From VAZQ01 sp036555745 (GTDB lineage Bacteria > Pseudomonadota > Alphaproteobacteria > Rhizobiales > Xanthobacteraceae), in assembly GCA_036555745.1 (NCBI GenBank), contig DATBKV010000112.1, forward strand, positions 1 to 64,000: a stretch of 64,000 nt of DNA. Reading direction: 5' to 3'. Every line of letters starts with the position of its first letter. The first letter of the stretch is position 1. The notes below the pieces were generated by a model. That model saw only the letters and a program-made list of their open reading frames with translations. It had not been told where the DNA came from and did no database searches. Below are positions 28,960-38,367 of the stretch, in pieces. The position numbers were made by a program, and so were the translations under genes.

Positions 28960-29997
28960 TTAGATGTTGGCCTTGGCGATGTTGCCGTCCCACTTCTTGT
29001 CCCACTGACCTTTTTCTTTGAGGAATTTGGCCAGTCCGGGGTGGATCGGGACGAGATCCCAAGTGCTCTCCAAGGCTTTGTGCTCGAATTCGGCAAAGTG
29101 ACCGCCCGCGATCTGCTCGAAGCTCGGATCAAGCTTGGCCAGCTCATCGGCGTGCGAGTCGATGACCTTCAACATCTCGTACATGTCGTTCTCGGGCACG
29201 TTGAGGCCAACATCAAAGCCCCAGAACAGGGGCAGAAGTGTCACCGGTTTGCCGTTGCTGTCCTTCCGGTGGAAGTTTGAGGCCGGCACCTGCACAGGGC
29301 CGAAGCCCTTTTCTTTCAGTTCAGTGAGTTCTTTCGCGGTGGGATTGAGCGCGACCCAGTCAACCGCGAGCGAAGCCTGCGACAACCACGGCGGCGGGGT
29401 CTTGCCGCCGGCGGCGTAGATGATCATGGCGTCGATGGTGCCGTTGTTGAGTTGCGAGCCCGCGGTCGAGAGCGCGACCTCCTTGTAGATGTGTTTGATG
29501 CCGAGCGCCGCCAGCGCGTTCTCGACCTTCTTGCGCGTGTCGAACGGCGCCGGACCCGTGAACACCGGCTGGCCGGCAAGGTCGGCCCATGACTTGAACT
29601 TGTCGCTATTGCTGGCCTTGACGGCCAGGCCGCAGTCGAGCGTGTAGGTCCACAGCGACTGCACCGGCATGCGCTTGATCTGCGCCTTGAAGCCCTTGAA
29701 GCGGCCGGTGTCGGCGTGGAACTCGCGCAAGGCCACGTCGGAGCCGTAGAAGCCGTCGAACTCGCCGGTGGCGAAGCCCTTTACGGTGCCGACCGCGCCC
29801 GGCGTCGGCAGCACGCTGATGCGGTAGTTCGGCATGGCCTTGTTGAGAACGTTGGCGAGGACGACCAACGCCTTGCCGCCCGAGGAGCCGGCTGGGCCGG
29901 TGCCCCACTTGATGTCGACCGGCTCAGCCGAGGCGGCCGAGCTCTCCAGGCCAATCAGCGCCAACAGGGCAAATGTCGTCAGCATGTGTTTGAGCAT
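28960..29997 (-). CDS. TAXI-family TRAP solute-binding protein
   Basis: 345 residues with a signal peptide (cleaved near SAASAEP) and the TAXI (TRAP-associated extracytoplasmic immunogenic) fold. The start of the mature part, IKWGTGPAGSSGGKALVVLA, is the family hallmark. TAXI proteins of known specificity bind glutamate or related dicarboxylates, but the ligand here is unknown. The ATG at 29997 has an AGGGAGAG site and directly precedes the signal sequence. An upstream in-frame extension is rejected. Confidence 0.9.
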   Translation of the reverse strand: MLKHMLTTFALLALIGLESSAASAEPVDIKWGTGPAGSSGGKALVVLANVLNKAMPNYRISVLPTPGAVGTVKGFATGEFDGFYGSDVALREFHADTGRFKGFKAQIKRMPVQSLWTYTLDCGLAVKASNSDKFKSWADLAGQPVFTGPAPFDTRKKVENALAALGIKHIYKEVALSTAGSQLNNGTIDAMIIYAAGGKTPPPWLSQASLAVDWVALNPTAKELTELKEKGFGPVQVPASNFHRKDSNGKPVTLLPLFWGFDVGLNVPENDMYEMLKVIDSHADELAKLDPSFEQIAGGHFAEFEHKALESTWDLVPIHPGLAKFLKEKGQWDKKWDGNIAKANI

Positions 29998-30520
29998 TGC
30001 TCTCTCCCTTTGATTGTCTCGTTCTTCGACGCCGAAGGCGGACAAGCGGCCGTGAGTCCAAGGCCTGAAGGCGCCGAGCGCCGCGACGCTGGTTTTCAAA
30101 AGTCGCTTCGCGATTGCGAGCCGAATCCCACCTGTCCTTGATTTGCCGGCGCCGAAATGCGGCCGCACTTGCTCTCCGCTCCGGATGGAAAGGCGCAGTC
30201 CCTACCCTGGAAGTGCCGCGAGACCGTGGAAGCGCCGCGAGTTCCCGCGAATTCCGGGCGTTCGATCAACAAGTGTTTCGCTGGCGTGGTTCCCGCGACA
30301 TCAAGTCGCCGCGAGCGACCCGATCAACCGCGGGTCAAGGCGAAAGCGACGGGATGATTTAATGGGCGCCCCGAACGATGGTGGGCACAAGTTCGGGTTG
30401 GGCCCTGTTTTCGATCGACTTGCCGTCTGCATGGCTGCTTTTGTCGCGGACCCAGCGTGGGGGCCGTCGAGCCTGGGGCGAGCGGTTCTGGCTCATGCCG
30501 CATCGCGGCCGCCGCGTCGC
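29998..30520. promoter_or_regulatory. Intergenic region upstream of the TRAP-TAXI operon
   Basis: 523 bases between the TAXI start and the 3' end of the CaiB/BaiF gene. It must hold the TRAP-TAXI promoter. No operator palindrome, repeat or RNA gene is evident, and open frames here lack coding character. The stretch continues antisense to the CaiB/BaiF gene as one long open frame that is a GC artefact. Confidence 0.4.
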
Positions 30521-31723
30521 TCAGATGGCGCCTGCGCGGGTGAGCTCCGCGAGCTCGTGCTCGGAAAACCCGAGCTCGGCGAGCAACGCGCGCGTATCGG
30601 CCCCGAGCGCCGGCGGCGCCGAGCGCGGTTGCGGGTCTCCGCTGGCGAGGCGAAATCCGCAGCGCACCACGCGGACCGGCCGCTCCAGGCCGGGCACCCC
30701 ATCGAGGGTCCGGATCAGCTCGCGCTCGACCACTTGCGGATGCTCGAGCACGGCGGGGACGTCGAGCACCTCGCCGGCGGGAACGCCATTCGCATTGAGC
30801 AGCGCGGCCCATTCCCGCGCCGGCTTCGCCGCCAGCGCCTGCTCGATCTCGGCGTTGAGCGCGACGCGGTAACGTTTGCGATCTTCGCGGGCGGCGAACC
30901 GCGGATCGCTCGCCAGCGCCTCGCGGCCGATCAGCCGGCACAAGGTCTCGAACTGCTGCTGCTTGTTGGCCGCGATATTCAGCAGTCCCGCCCCGGTGCG
31001 GAACGTGCCGGAGGGGCTTGCAGTCGCGTTCTCGTTGCCCATCGGCTGCGGCTTGACGCCGGCGATCAGCCAGTTGGAGACCGCCCAGCCCATGGCGGCG
31101 ACGGACGCTTCCAGCATGGAGACGTCGATGCACTCGCCCTCGCCCGTGCGCTCGCGGCGGAACAGCGCAGCCGCGATGGCGAAGGCGGCGGTGAGGCCGC
31201 CGGTGGTGTCGGCGACCGGATAGCCGACCCGCAGCGGCGCCGACTGAGCGTCGCCGGTGACGCTCATGACGCCGGAGAGCCCTTGCACGATCTGGTCGTA
31301 GGCCGGGTTGAGCCGGAGCGGTCCGTCCTGGCCGAACCCGGAGATCGCGCAGTAGATCAGGTCGGGCTTGCGAGCCTTAAGCGCGGCGTAGCCGAGTCCC
31401 AGTCGCTCCATCACGCCGGGCCGGAAGTTCTCGACGACGACGTCCGCTGTTGCGACGAGGCGCTCGAAGGCGGCGCGGCCCTTCGCCGATTTCAGGTTGA
31501 GCGTGATCGAGCGCTTGCCGGCGTTCTGCGCCAGGAACGACGCGCCCATGCCGCGGCGATTGAGCTCGGGATCGGCGCCGAGCTGGCGGGCGAGATCGCC
31601 CGCGGCCGGCGCCTCGACCTTGATCACCTCGGCGCCGAGCTGGGCGAGCTGATAGCAGCAGAACGGTCCGGCGAGCACGTTGGTGAGATCGAGAACGCGC
31701 GTCCCGGCGAGAAGTCCGCTCAT
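30521..31723 (-). CDS. CaiB/BaiF-type class III CoA-transferase
   Basis: 400 residues, a cytoplasmic enzyme of the family that moves CoA between carboxylic acids (formyl-CoA, carnitine, benzylsuccinate and mesaconyl types). Family features: the N-terminal MSGLLAGTRVLDLTNVLAGP, the segment VVENFRPGVMERLGLGY, ISGFGQDGP and the catalytic Asp D172 in YPVADTTGG. The specific acid cannot be assigned. Its position next to three organic-acid uptake systems fits activation of an imported carboxylate. The ATG at 31723 opens the conserved N-terminus. Confidence 0.92.
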   Translation of the reverse strand: MSGLLAGTRVLDLTNVLAGPFCCYQLAQLGAEVIKVEAPAAGDLARQLGADPELNRRGMGASFLAQNAGKRSITLNLKSAKGRAAFERLVATADVVVENFRPGVMERLGLGYAALKARKPDLIYCAISGFGQDGPLRLNPAYDQIVQGLSGVMSVTGDAQSAPLRVGYPVADTTGGLTAAFAIAAALFRRERTGEGECIDVSMLEASVAAMGWAVSNWLIAGVKPQPMGNENATASPSGTFRTGAGLLNIAANKQQQFETLCRLIGREALASDPRFAAREDRKRYRVALNAEIEQALAAKPAREWAALLNANGVPAGEVLDVPAVLEHPQVVERELIRTLDGVPGLERPVRVVRCGFRLASGDPQPRSAPPALGADTRALLAELGFSEHELAELTRAGAI

Positions 31724-32095
31724 GTCTCTGCTCCCGGCGCCTGCGTTCCGATTACCGCGACCGGTGTAGCACGGCGCCCCGGACAAACAGGGGCGCCGGC
31801 CGAAGCGCGCTGTGACGACGCAAAGTCAGCAGTCGCGCGAACAGCGGGGGAGCATGATACCGCCGGCAGTAGGGCTCTTTGCCGCAGCGCGGGAACCGAT
31901 TTGGCCTTCTTTTGCGGCTATTTGACCGTGCGCGGCGGACCGTTCACGAAGTCCGTGGGCGGTGCAGCCCTTTGCCATGGGCTGCACGATGAGGGGGATG
32001 CGTCTCGCAGGCGAGGTCGGCGGACCGAAGGGCACAAGCCGTGTCCTGCGGGCGGCACATCTTGTGCGGGACGCAGCGGGAGAAGGGGAATCCGG
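31724..32095. promoter_or_regulatory. Divergent promoter region between the CoA-transferase and RND efflux genes
   Basis: 372 bases between two divergent starts. It holds a perfect inverted repeat at 31962-31987 (listed separately) and otherwise no gene or clear promoter box. No TetR, MarR or LysR regulator gene is adjacent, so any regulator of the pump acts from elsewhere. Confidence 0.5.
31962..31987. promoter_or_regulatory. Inverted repeat upstream of the RND operon
   Basis: Arms GTGCAGCCC (31962-31970) and GGGCTGCAC (31979-31987) are perfect 9-base complements separated by 8 bases. It lies 108 bases upstream of the adaptor ATG. Spacing and symmetry would fit a dimeric repressor operator or a leader hairpin. 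The assignment is inference. Confidence 0.4.
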
Positions 32096-33316
32096 ATGCA
32101 AGCGAAAATCCGCTCCGTTCCGGCCTGGCTGGGACTTGCCTGCGCGGCTGTCGCGCTGTCGGCCTGCGACGAGCCGCAGGCTAAACAGGCGGCGGCGGCC
32201 CCGCCGCAGGTCAGCGTGATCACCTTGCGTCCCTCGCCGCGGCCTTACATCCGGGAGCTTCCCGGCCGCATTGCACCGACCCGGGTCGCGGAAGTGCGCG
32301 CGCGTGTGGCAGGAATCGTGTTGGAGCGCACGTTCCGCCAGGGCGCGGACGTCGAGGCCGGCGACGTCCTCTACCGCATCGATCCCGTCCGCTTCGAAGT
32401 GGAGCTCGAGGCCGCCGAGGCGGCGCTCGCCAAAGCGCAGGCGGTGCGCGAGCACGCCGAGCAGCAGGCCAAGCGCATGGAGAAGCTGATCGCGGGACAG
32501 GCCACCTCGCAGGCGCAGTACGAGGCCACGGTCGCGGCCTTCCGCCAAGCCAAGGCCGACGTGGCCGCGCGCCAGGCCGACGTCGCCCGCGCCAAGCTCG
32601 ACCTCGACTACACGACGGTCCGCTCGCCGATCCGCGGCCGCATCGGCCGCGCACTGGTAACCGAGGGCGCGTTGGTCGGACAAGGCGAAGCTACCCATCT
32701 CGCCACCGTCCAGCAGCTCGACCCGGTCTATGCCGACTTCACCCAGTCCGCCGCCGAGTTGCAACAGCTGCGGCGCGACCTCGAAAGTGGCGCGCTCGAG
32801 CACGTCGCGCCGGACGCCGCCAAGGTGCGGCTCGTGCTCGGCGACGACACGCTTTATCCGCTTGCCGGGCGACTGCTGTTCTCCGGCGCGAGCGTCGACC
32901 CGAGCACTGGCCAGGTGACGCTGCGCGGCGAATTCCCCAATCCGAAGGGCGAGCTGCTGCCGGGCATGTACGTCCGCGTACAGATCGTGCAAGGCACCGA
33001 CGACGACGCACTCGCGGTGCCGCAACAAGCGGTGCAACGCGACGACGCCGGGGGCAGCCAGGTCTATGTGGTGCGCGCGGATAATCGCGTGATGCTCAGG
33101 CCGGTGCGTGCCGGACGGATCGTCGACGAGCAGTGGCAGGTGGTCGAGGGCATCGAGCCCGGCGAGCACGTCGTGGTCGAAGGCTTCCAGAAATTCCAGG
33201 CCGGAGACCTCGTGAACCCCGTGCCCTGGCAGGCCACGCGCTCGGCCGCCGAGGATCCGGCGGCCGAACTGCCGCCCGCGAAACCGATGCCGGTTCGCTA
33301 CAGCAACGCACGCTGA
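32096..33316 (+). CDS. RND efflux periplasmic adaptor (AcrA/MexA family lipoprotein)
   Basis: 406 residues. The signal peptide ends in a lipobox LSAC (C24), so the mature protein is a lipid-anchored adaptor. Then come the first barrel strands (YIRELPGRIAPTRVAEVRAR), the lipoyl half FRQGADVEAGDVLYRIDP, a helical hairpin (about 95-170), the second lipoyl half YTTVRSPIRGRIG and a C-terminal membrane-proximal domain. It bridges the inner-membrane pump and an outer-membrane channel. The ATG has an AAGGGGAA site. A very long in-frame upstream extension is the antisense of the CoA-transferase gene and was rejected. It lies 12 bases before the pump gene. Confidence 0.93.
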   Translation: MQAKIRSVPAWLGLACAAVALSACDEPQAKQAAAAPPQVSVITLRPSPRPYIRELPGRIAPTRVAEVRARVAGIVLERTFRQGADVEAGDVLYRIDPVRFEVELEAAEAALAKAQAVREHAEQQAKRMEKLIAGQATSQAQYEATVAAFRQAKADVAARQADVARAKLDLDYTTVRSPIRGRIGRALVTEGALVGQGEATHLATVQQLDPVYADFTQSAAELQQLRRDLESGALEHVAPDAAKVRLVLGDDTLYPLAGRLLFSGASVDPSTGQVTLRGEFPNPKGELLPGMYVRVQIVQGTDDDALAVPQQAVQRDDAGGSQVYVVRADNRVMLRPVRAGRIVDEQWQVVEGIEPGEHVVVEGFQKFQAGDLVNPVPWQATRSAAEDPAAELPPAKPMPVRYSNAR

Positions 33317-33328
33317 CGAGACACGCGC

Positions 33329-36300
33329 ATGGCGGGCTTCTTCATCGACCGCCCGATCTTCGCGGCGGTGATCGCGCTGTTCATCTGCCTCGGCGGGGCG
33401 CTCGCGCTTCCGTTCCTGCCGATCGCGCAATATCCGATCATCGCGCCGCCTTCGATCTCGATCAGCACCAGCTATCCCGGCGCCTCGCCGGAAAACCTGT
33501 ACACCAGCGTCACGCGCTTGATCGAAGAGGAGCTCAACGGCGCCAACGGAATCCTCAATTTCGAGTCGACCAGCGATTCCCTCGGCCAGGTCGAGATCAC
33601 CGCCAACTTTGCTCCCGGCACGGACCCCAGCCTGGCCTCGGTCGAGGTGCAGAACCGGATCAAGCGCGTCGAGGCGCGGCTGCCACGCGCCGTGATTCAG
33701 GAGGGCATTCTGATCGAGGAAGCCTCGAGCGCGGTGCTGCAGATCATCACGCTACGCTCGACCGACGGAAAGCTGGACGAGGTCGGGCTCGGCGACTTCA
33801 TGATGCGCAATATCATCGGCGAGATCCGCCGCATTCCCGGCGTGGGCCGCGCGACCCTGTTCTCGACCGAGCGCTCGCTGCGCGTCTGGCTCGATCCCGA
33901 CAAGCTCGTCGGCTTCAATCTCACCTCCGACGACGTCACCAAGGCGATCCAGGCGCAGAACGCGCAGGTGGCATCCGGCAGCCTCGGCGCCGAGCCGAGC
34001 CGCAAGTCGCAACCAGTCTCGGCGCTGGTGCTGGTCAAGGGTCAGCTCAGTTCGCCCGACGAGTTCGGCGCGATCGTGCTGCGCGCCAATCCCGATGGCT
34101 CGACGGTGCGCCTGCGCGACGTCGCCCGCATCGAGGTGGGCGGCATGGGCTACCAGTTCACCACGCGGCTGAACGGGCAGCCGAGCGCCGGTCTCTCCGT
34201 CCTGCTGTCGCCGAGCGGCAACGCGCTGGCCACCGCCAGTGCGGTGCAGGCGAAGATGCAGGAGCTGTCGAAGTTCTTTCCGCCGAACATCAAGTACGAA
34301 ATCCCCTATGACATCACGCCGGTGATCGAGGCTTCGATCGAGAAGGTCATCATGACGCTGATCGAAGCCGTCGGCCTGGTGTTCCTGGTGATGCTGCTGT
34401 TCCTGCAGAACATCCGCTACACCGTGATCCCCACGCTGGTGGTGCCGGTGGCGCTGCTGGGCACCTGCGTCACGCTGCTGCTGCTGGGATTCTCGATCAA
34501 CCTGCTGACGCTGTTCGCGATGGTGCTTGCCATCGGCATTCTGGTCGACGACGCCATCGTGGTGGTCGAGAACGTTGAGCGCATCATGTCGGAGGAAGGG
34601 CTGCCGCCGCGCGAGGCCACGCGCAAAGCGATGCGGCAAATCACCGGCGCGATCATCGGCATCACACTGGTGCTGGTCGCTGTGTTCGTGCCGATGGCAT
34701 TCTTCCCCGGCTCGGTCGGGATCATCTATCGGCAGTTTTCCGTCACCATGGTCTCCGCCATCGCCTTCTCTGCGCTGATGGCGCTCTCGCTCACTCCGGC
34801 CTTGTGCGCGACCTTGCTGAAGCCGATGGCGGCCGGACATCAGCGCGCGCGCAAGGGACCGTTCCGCTGGTTCAACCGTGGCATGGACAAGGCAAAGGGC
34901 GGCTACAGTGGCTTCGTGCGCTGGACGCTTGCGCGCACCGGCCGGCTGATGCTGATCTATTGCGCGCTCGTCGTCGGTCTAGCGTGGGCCTTCGTGCGCC
35001 TGCCCGCGGGCTTTCTCCCGGTCGACGACCAGGGCTTCATCACCACCGACGTGCAGACCCCGCCGGAGGCCTCGTTTAACCGCACCTTGGACGTGGTGAA
35101 GCGGGTCGAGGAGTTTCTCGCGCAGCGCAAGGGCGTCGACACCGTCACGTTCCTAACCGGCTTCAGCTTTCTCGGCCAGGGACAGAACGCGGCGCAGGCC
35201 TTCATCACGCTCAAGGACTGGTCGGAGCGCGGCCCGGAGGATTCGGCCGCGGCGATCGTTGCTGACATCAACCGGAGCTTGGCGAGCGTGAGCGACGCGG
35301 ACATCTCCGCGCTGCAGCCGCCGCCGATCGACAATCTCGGCAACTCGAGTGGCTTCAGCTTCCGCCTGCAGGACCGGGCGCAGAAGGGCTACAGCGAGCT
35401 GATGCGGGCGAAGGACCGCCTGCTTGCCGCCGCCAAGAAGAGCCCCGTTCTGCGCGACGTCTACGTTGAAGGGCTGCCGCCGGCGCCGCAGGTCGAACTG
35501 GTCATCGACCGCGAGAAGGCGGCCGCGCTCGGCCTCACCTTTCGGGACATCAACAACACGATCTCCACCAACCTCGGATCCAGCTACGTCAATGATTTCC
35601 CCAACCGCGGCCGCATGCAACGCGTGATCGTGCAGGCCGACAATTCCGGCCGCATGCAGACCGACGACGTGCTCAGCTTCAACGTTCGCAACAGCAAAGG
35701 CAGCCTGGTGCCGTTCTCGTCGTTCGCCAGCGTCAGGTGGATCGTCGGTCCTACGCAACTGGTCGGCTTCAACTACTATCCGGCCGTGCGCATCAGCGGT
35801 TCCGCCGCGCCCGGCTATAGCAGCGGCGACGCGATCGCGGAGATGGAACGCCTGGCCGCCGCTTTGCCGCGCGGCTTCGGCTTCGAATGGGCCGGCCAGT
35901 CGCTGCAGGAGAAGCTCGCGGGCGCGCAGGCCCCGCTTCTGCTCGCGCTCTCGGCGCTGGTCGTATTCTTGCTGCTGGCGGCCTTGTACGAGAGCTGGAC
36001 CATCCCGCTCTCGGTGTTGCTGGTGGTGCCGCTCGGCATGCTCGGGGCGGTGGCCGCGGTCATGCTGCGTAACATGCCGAACGACGTCTACTTCACCATC
36101 GGGCTCGTCACCATCATCGGCCTTGCCGCGAAGGACGCCATCCTGATCATCGAATTCGCCAAGGACCTGCGCGCGCAGGGCAAGCCACTGATCGAAGCCG
36201 CTGTCGAGGCCGCCCATCTGCGCTTCCGCCCGATCCTGATGACCGGCTTCGCCTTCGTGTTCGGCGTCGCGCCGATGGTGGTCGCCGCCGGCGCGAGCGG

Positions 36301-36502
36301 CAAAAGCCAGCAGGCGCTCGGCACCGGCGTCATGGGCGGGATGATCGCGGTGGTCGTGCTCGCGCTGATCATGGTGCCGGCGTTCTTCGTGGCGGTGCAG
36401 AAGCTGTTCACGCGCCGCGCCGAGGCAAAGCCTGGTGCGGCTGCGGCGATCGTCACCGCCGAAGCCGCGGACGCGTCGCAGCTCAACCGCGCGGTGAGGT
36501 GA
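33329..36502 (+). CDS. RND multidrug efflux pump, HAE1/AcrB family
   Basis: 1057 residues, the normal length of AcrB/MexB-type proton-driven pumps. It begins MAGFFIDRPIFAAVIAL. The proton-relay acids are visible in GILVDDAIVVVENVER (TM4) and the Lys in GLAAKDAILIIEFAKD (TM10). Two large periplasmic loops separate the two sets of six helices. It would export hydrophobic or amphiphilic compounds together with the adaptor. No TolC-like gene is nearby. Substrate range is unknown. Confidence 0.95.
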   Translation: MAGFFIDRPIFAAVIALFICLGGALALPFLPIAQYPIIAPPSISISTSYPGASPENLYTSVTRLIEEELNGANGILNFESTSDSLGQVEITANFAPGTDPSLASVEVQNRIKRVEARLPRAVIQEGILIEEASSAVLQIITLRSTDGKLDEVGLGDFMMRNIIGEIRRIPGVGRATLFSTERSLRVWLDPDKLVGFNLTSDDVTKAIQAQNAQVASGSLGAEPSRKSQPVSALVLVKGQLSSPDEFGAIVLRANPDGSTVRLRDVARIEVGGMGYQFTTRLNGQPSAGLSVLLSPSGNALATASAVQAKMQELSKFFPPNIKYEIPYDITPVIEASIEKVIMTLIEAVGLVFLVMLLFLQNIRYTVIPTLVVPVALLGTCVTLLLLGFSINLLTLFAMVLAIGILVDDAIVVVENVERIMSEEGLPPREATRKAMRQITGAIIGITLVLVAVFVPMAFFPGSVGIIYRQFSVTMVSAIAFSALMALSLTPALCATLLKPMAAGHQRARKGPFRWFNRGMDKAKGGYSGFVRWTLARTGRLMLIYCALVVGLAWAFVRLPAGFLPVDDQGFITTDVQTPPEASFNRTLDVVKRVEEFLAQRKGVDTVTFLTGFSFLGQGQNAAQAFITLKDWSERGPEDSAAAIVADINRSLASVSDADISALQPPPIDNLGNSSGFSFRLQDRAQKGYSELMRAKDRLLAAAKKSPVLRDVYVEGLPPAPQVELVIDREKAAALGLTFRDINNTISTNLGSSYVNDFPNRGRMQRVIVQADNSGRMQTDDVLSFNVRNSKGSLVPFSSFASVRWIVGPTQLVGFNYYPAVRISGSAAPGYSSGDAIAEMERLAAALPRGFGFEWAGQSLQEKLAGAQAPLLLALSALVVFLLLAALYESWTIPLSVLLVVPLGMLGAVAAVMLRNMPNDVYFTIGLVTIIGLAAKDAILIIEFAKDLRAQGKPLIEAAVEAAHLRFRPILMTGFAFVFGVAPMVVAAGASGKSQQALGTGVMGGMIAVVVLALIMVPAFFVAVQKLFTRRAEAKPGAAAAIVTAEAADASQLNRAVR

Positions 36503-36553
36503 AGCCAATTCGCCGCAGGCGTGGACCGCGGCGCCCAGCCTCCAACTCGCCCC

Positions 36554-38170
36554 TCAGCGAGTCGGCCACGAGCGCCGGCGGCGATCGGCGATGATCGCGC
36601 GCGCGGCGTTGTGGCCGGGCGCCCCGGTCACGCCGCCGCCGGGATGGGCGCCCGCTCCGCAATGATAGAGTCCCTTGAGCGGGCCGCGATAATCGGCATA
36701 GCCCAGTGCCGGGCGCGCCCAGAACAGCTGATCGAGCGACATGGCGCCGTGGAAGATGTCGCCGCCGGTGAGCCCGAACAGCTGCTCCAGGTCGAAGGGG
36801 CTGAGCGCCTGGCGGCCAACGACGCTTGCCTTGAAGCCCGGCGCGTAGCGATCGACCGTCGCGATCATCAGGTCGGCGACACGCTCGCGGTGCTCGCTCC
36901 AGGCCGCGCCGTCGGGCAGCTCCGGCGCCACGTGCTGGCAGAACAGGCTGGCGACGTGCGCGCCGGGTGGCGCCAGCGAGTCGTCCAGGGTCGATGGGAT
37001 CACCATCTCGATGATGGGCTCGCGGCTCCAGCCGAGCGCGCGGGCATCGCCATAGGCGCGATCCATGTAGCCGAGGCTCGGGCCCAGGATGATGCCGGCG
37101 CTGTGGTGATCGGCGAGCTCGCGTCCCGGCAGCGCGCTGAAGCTCGGCAGCTGCGACAGCGCGACGTTGATCCGGAACGTCCCGGAGCCGCAGCGCCAGG
37201 CGCGCATGCGGCGTAGGAACGCCGGCTCGAGCGCACTCTCTGGAATCATCGCGGTGTAGAGGAGCTTGGGAGTGACGTTGGCGGCGACCGCGGCGGCCCT
37301 CACTACCCTGCCGTCCGCGAGCACCACGCCGCCGGCGCGGCCGTTCTCGACCAGGACCTCGCGCACGGGTGCGCGCGTCTCGATTTCGACGCCGTGGCTG
37401 GTTGCGGCCCGCGCCATGGCCTGCGTGATGGCGCCCATGCCGCCGACCGCGTGCCCCCAGACCCGCTTCTTGCCGTTCACCTCGCCGAACGCATGATGCA
37501 GGAGAACGTAGGCGCTGCCGGGCGTGTAGGGACTTGCGTAGTTTCCGACGATCGAGTCGAAACCGAGCCAGGCCTTCACCAACTCGCCTTCGAACCAGCC
37601 GTCGAGAAAGTCGCCCGCCGATTTGGTGAACAGGTCGAACAGCGTGTGCAGATTTTCCGTGGACAGCCGGCGCAGCCGGTTGCCCAGCCGCGCCGCTTTG
37701 ACTAACTCGGCCAAGGTTTCGGCGGTGAGTCCGCGCGTCAGGTTGGGCGGCGCCTGGAGCGCGAGCTCGCGCAGCAGGTCGGCGGCGGCGTCGAGGCCGC
37801 GGTTGAAGGCGCCGTACCGTTGCGCGTCGGTGCCGTTGAGCTGCGCGATGTTGTGCTCGGTGTGGCCGTCGGCGACGAGCAGGTAGCGGCCGTCCGGGGT
37901 GGGCAGGAAGTTCTGTGCGCGACGCTCGACCAGTCTGAGCCCGTGCTCGAACAGGCGAAGATCCGCGATGACCTTGGGGCTCAGCAGGCTTACCGTGTAT
38001 GCCGCGATCGAATTTCGAAACCCCGGGCAGAACTCCTCCGTCACCGCGGCTCCGCCGAGCACCGGTCTGCGCTCGACAACCTTGACCTTGAGTCCGGCGA
38101 TGCCGAGATAGGCGGCGCAAGTGAGTCCGTTATGACCCGCGCCGATGATGACGACGTCGTATGCCTGCAT
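36554..38170 (-). CDS. Phytoene-dehydrogenase-like FAD-dependent oxidoreductase (PYROXD2-like)
   Basis: 538 residues of the amine oxidase/phytoene desaturase superfamily. The FAD-binding motif VVIIGAGHNGLTCAAYLG begins at residue 5, followed by the VKVVERRPVLGGAAVTEE segment with the second FAD contact. The C-terminus has the CGAGAHPGGGVTGAPGHNAA motif. It is closer to the PYROXD2/CrtI-related group of unknown substrate than to true carotenoid enzymes, and no other carotenoid gene is nearby. The ATG at 38170 opens the FAD motif. It is convergent with the RND pump gene. Confidence 0.88.
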   Translation of the reverse strand: MQAYDVVIIGAGHNGLTCAAYLGIAGLKVKVVERRPVLGGAAVTEEFCPGFRNSIAAYTVSLLSPKVIADLRLFEHGLRLVERRAQNFLPTPDGRYLLVADGHTEHNIAQLNGTDAQRYGAFNRGLDAAADLLRELALQAPPNLTRGLTAETLAELVKAARLGNRLRRLSTENLHTLFDLFTKSAGDFLDGWFEGELVKAWLGFDSIVGNYASPYTPGSAYVLLHHAFGEVNGKKRVWGHAVGGMGAITQAMARAATSHGVEIETRAPVREVLVENGRAGGVVLADGRVVRAAAVAANVTPKLLYTAMIPESALEPAFLRRMRAWRCGSGTFRINVALSQLPSFSALPGRELADHHSAGIILGPSLGYMDRAYGDARALGWSREPIIEMVIPSTLDDSLAPPGAHVASLFCQHVAPELPDGAAWSEHRERVADLMIATVDRYAPGFKASVVGRQALSPFDLEQLFGLTGGDIFHGAMSLDQLFWARPALGYADYRGPLKGLYHCGAGAHPGGGVTGAPGHNAARAIIADRRRRSWPTR

Positions 38171-38367
38171 TGAACGCGCTATCCCCGCGCGCAAGCGCGC
38201 GCATCGAAACTGGCCGGCACGTTTCTGCAGTGGTGGAACGAATGCCGACTTCGCCGGTTGCGAATCTCGCCGCGCCCGAAACGTAAGCGAGCACGGAGCG
38301 CTGCGACGCTGAAACCCTCCCGACAGATCGTCATCCGGCCCCGCATTCCACGATACATCCTAGCGCC

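Noticed and set aside
30143..32095. Upstream in-frame extension of the RND adaptor gene by about 650 codons
   Set aside because: It is antisense to the CaiB/BaiF gene and low in hydrophobic or domain content. A lipoprotein signal and ribosome site mark the real start at 32096.
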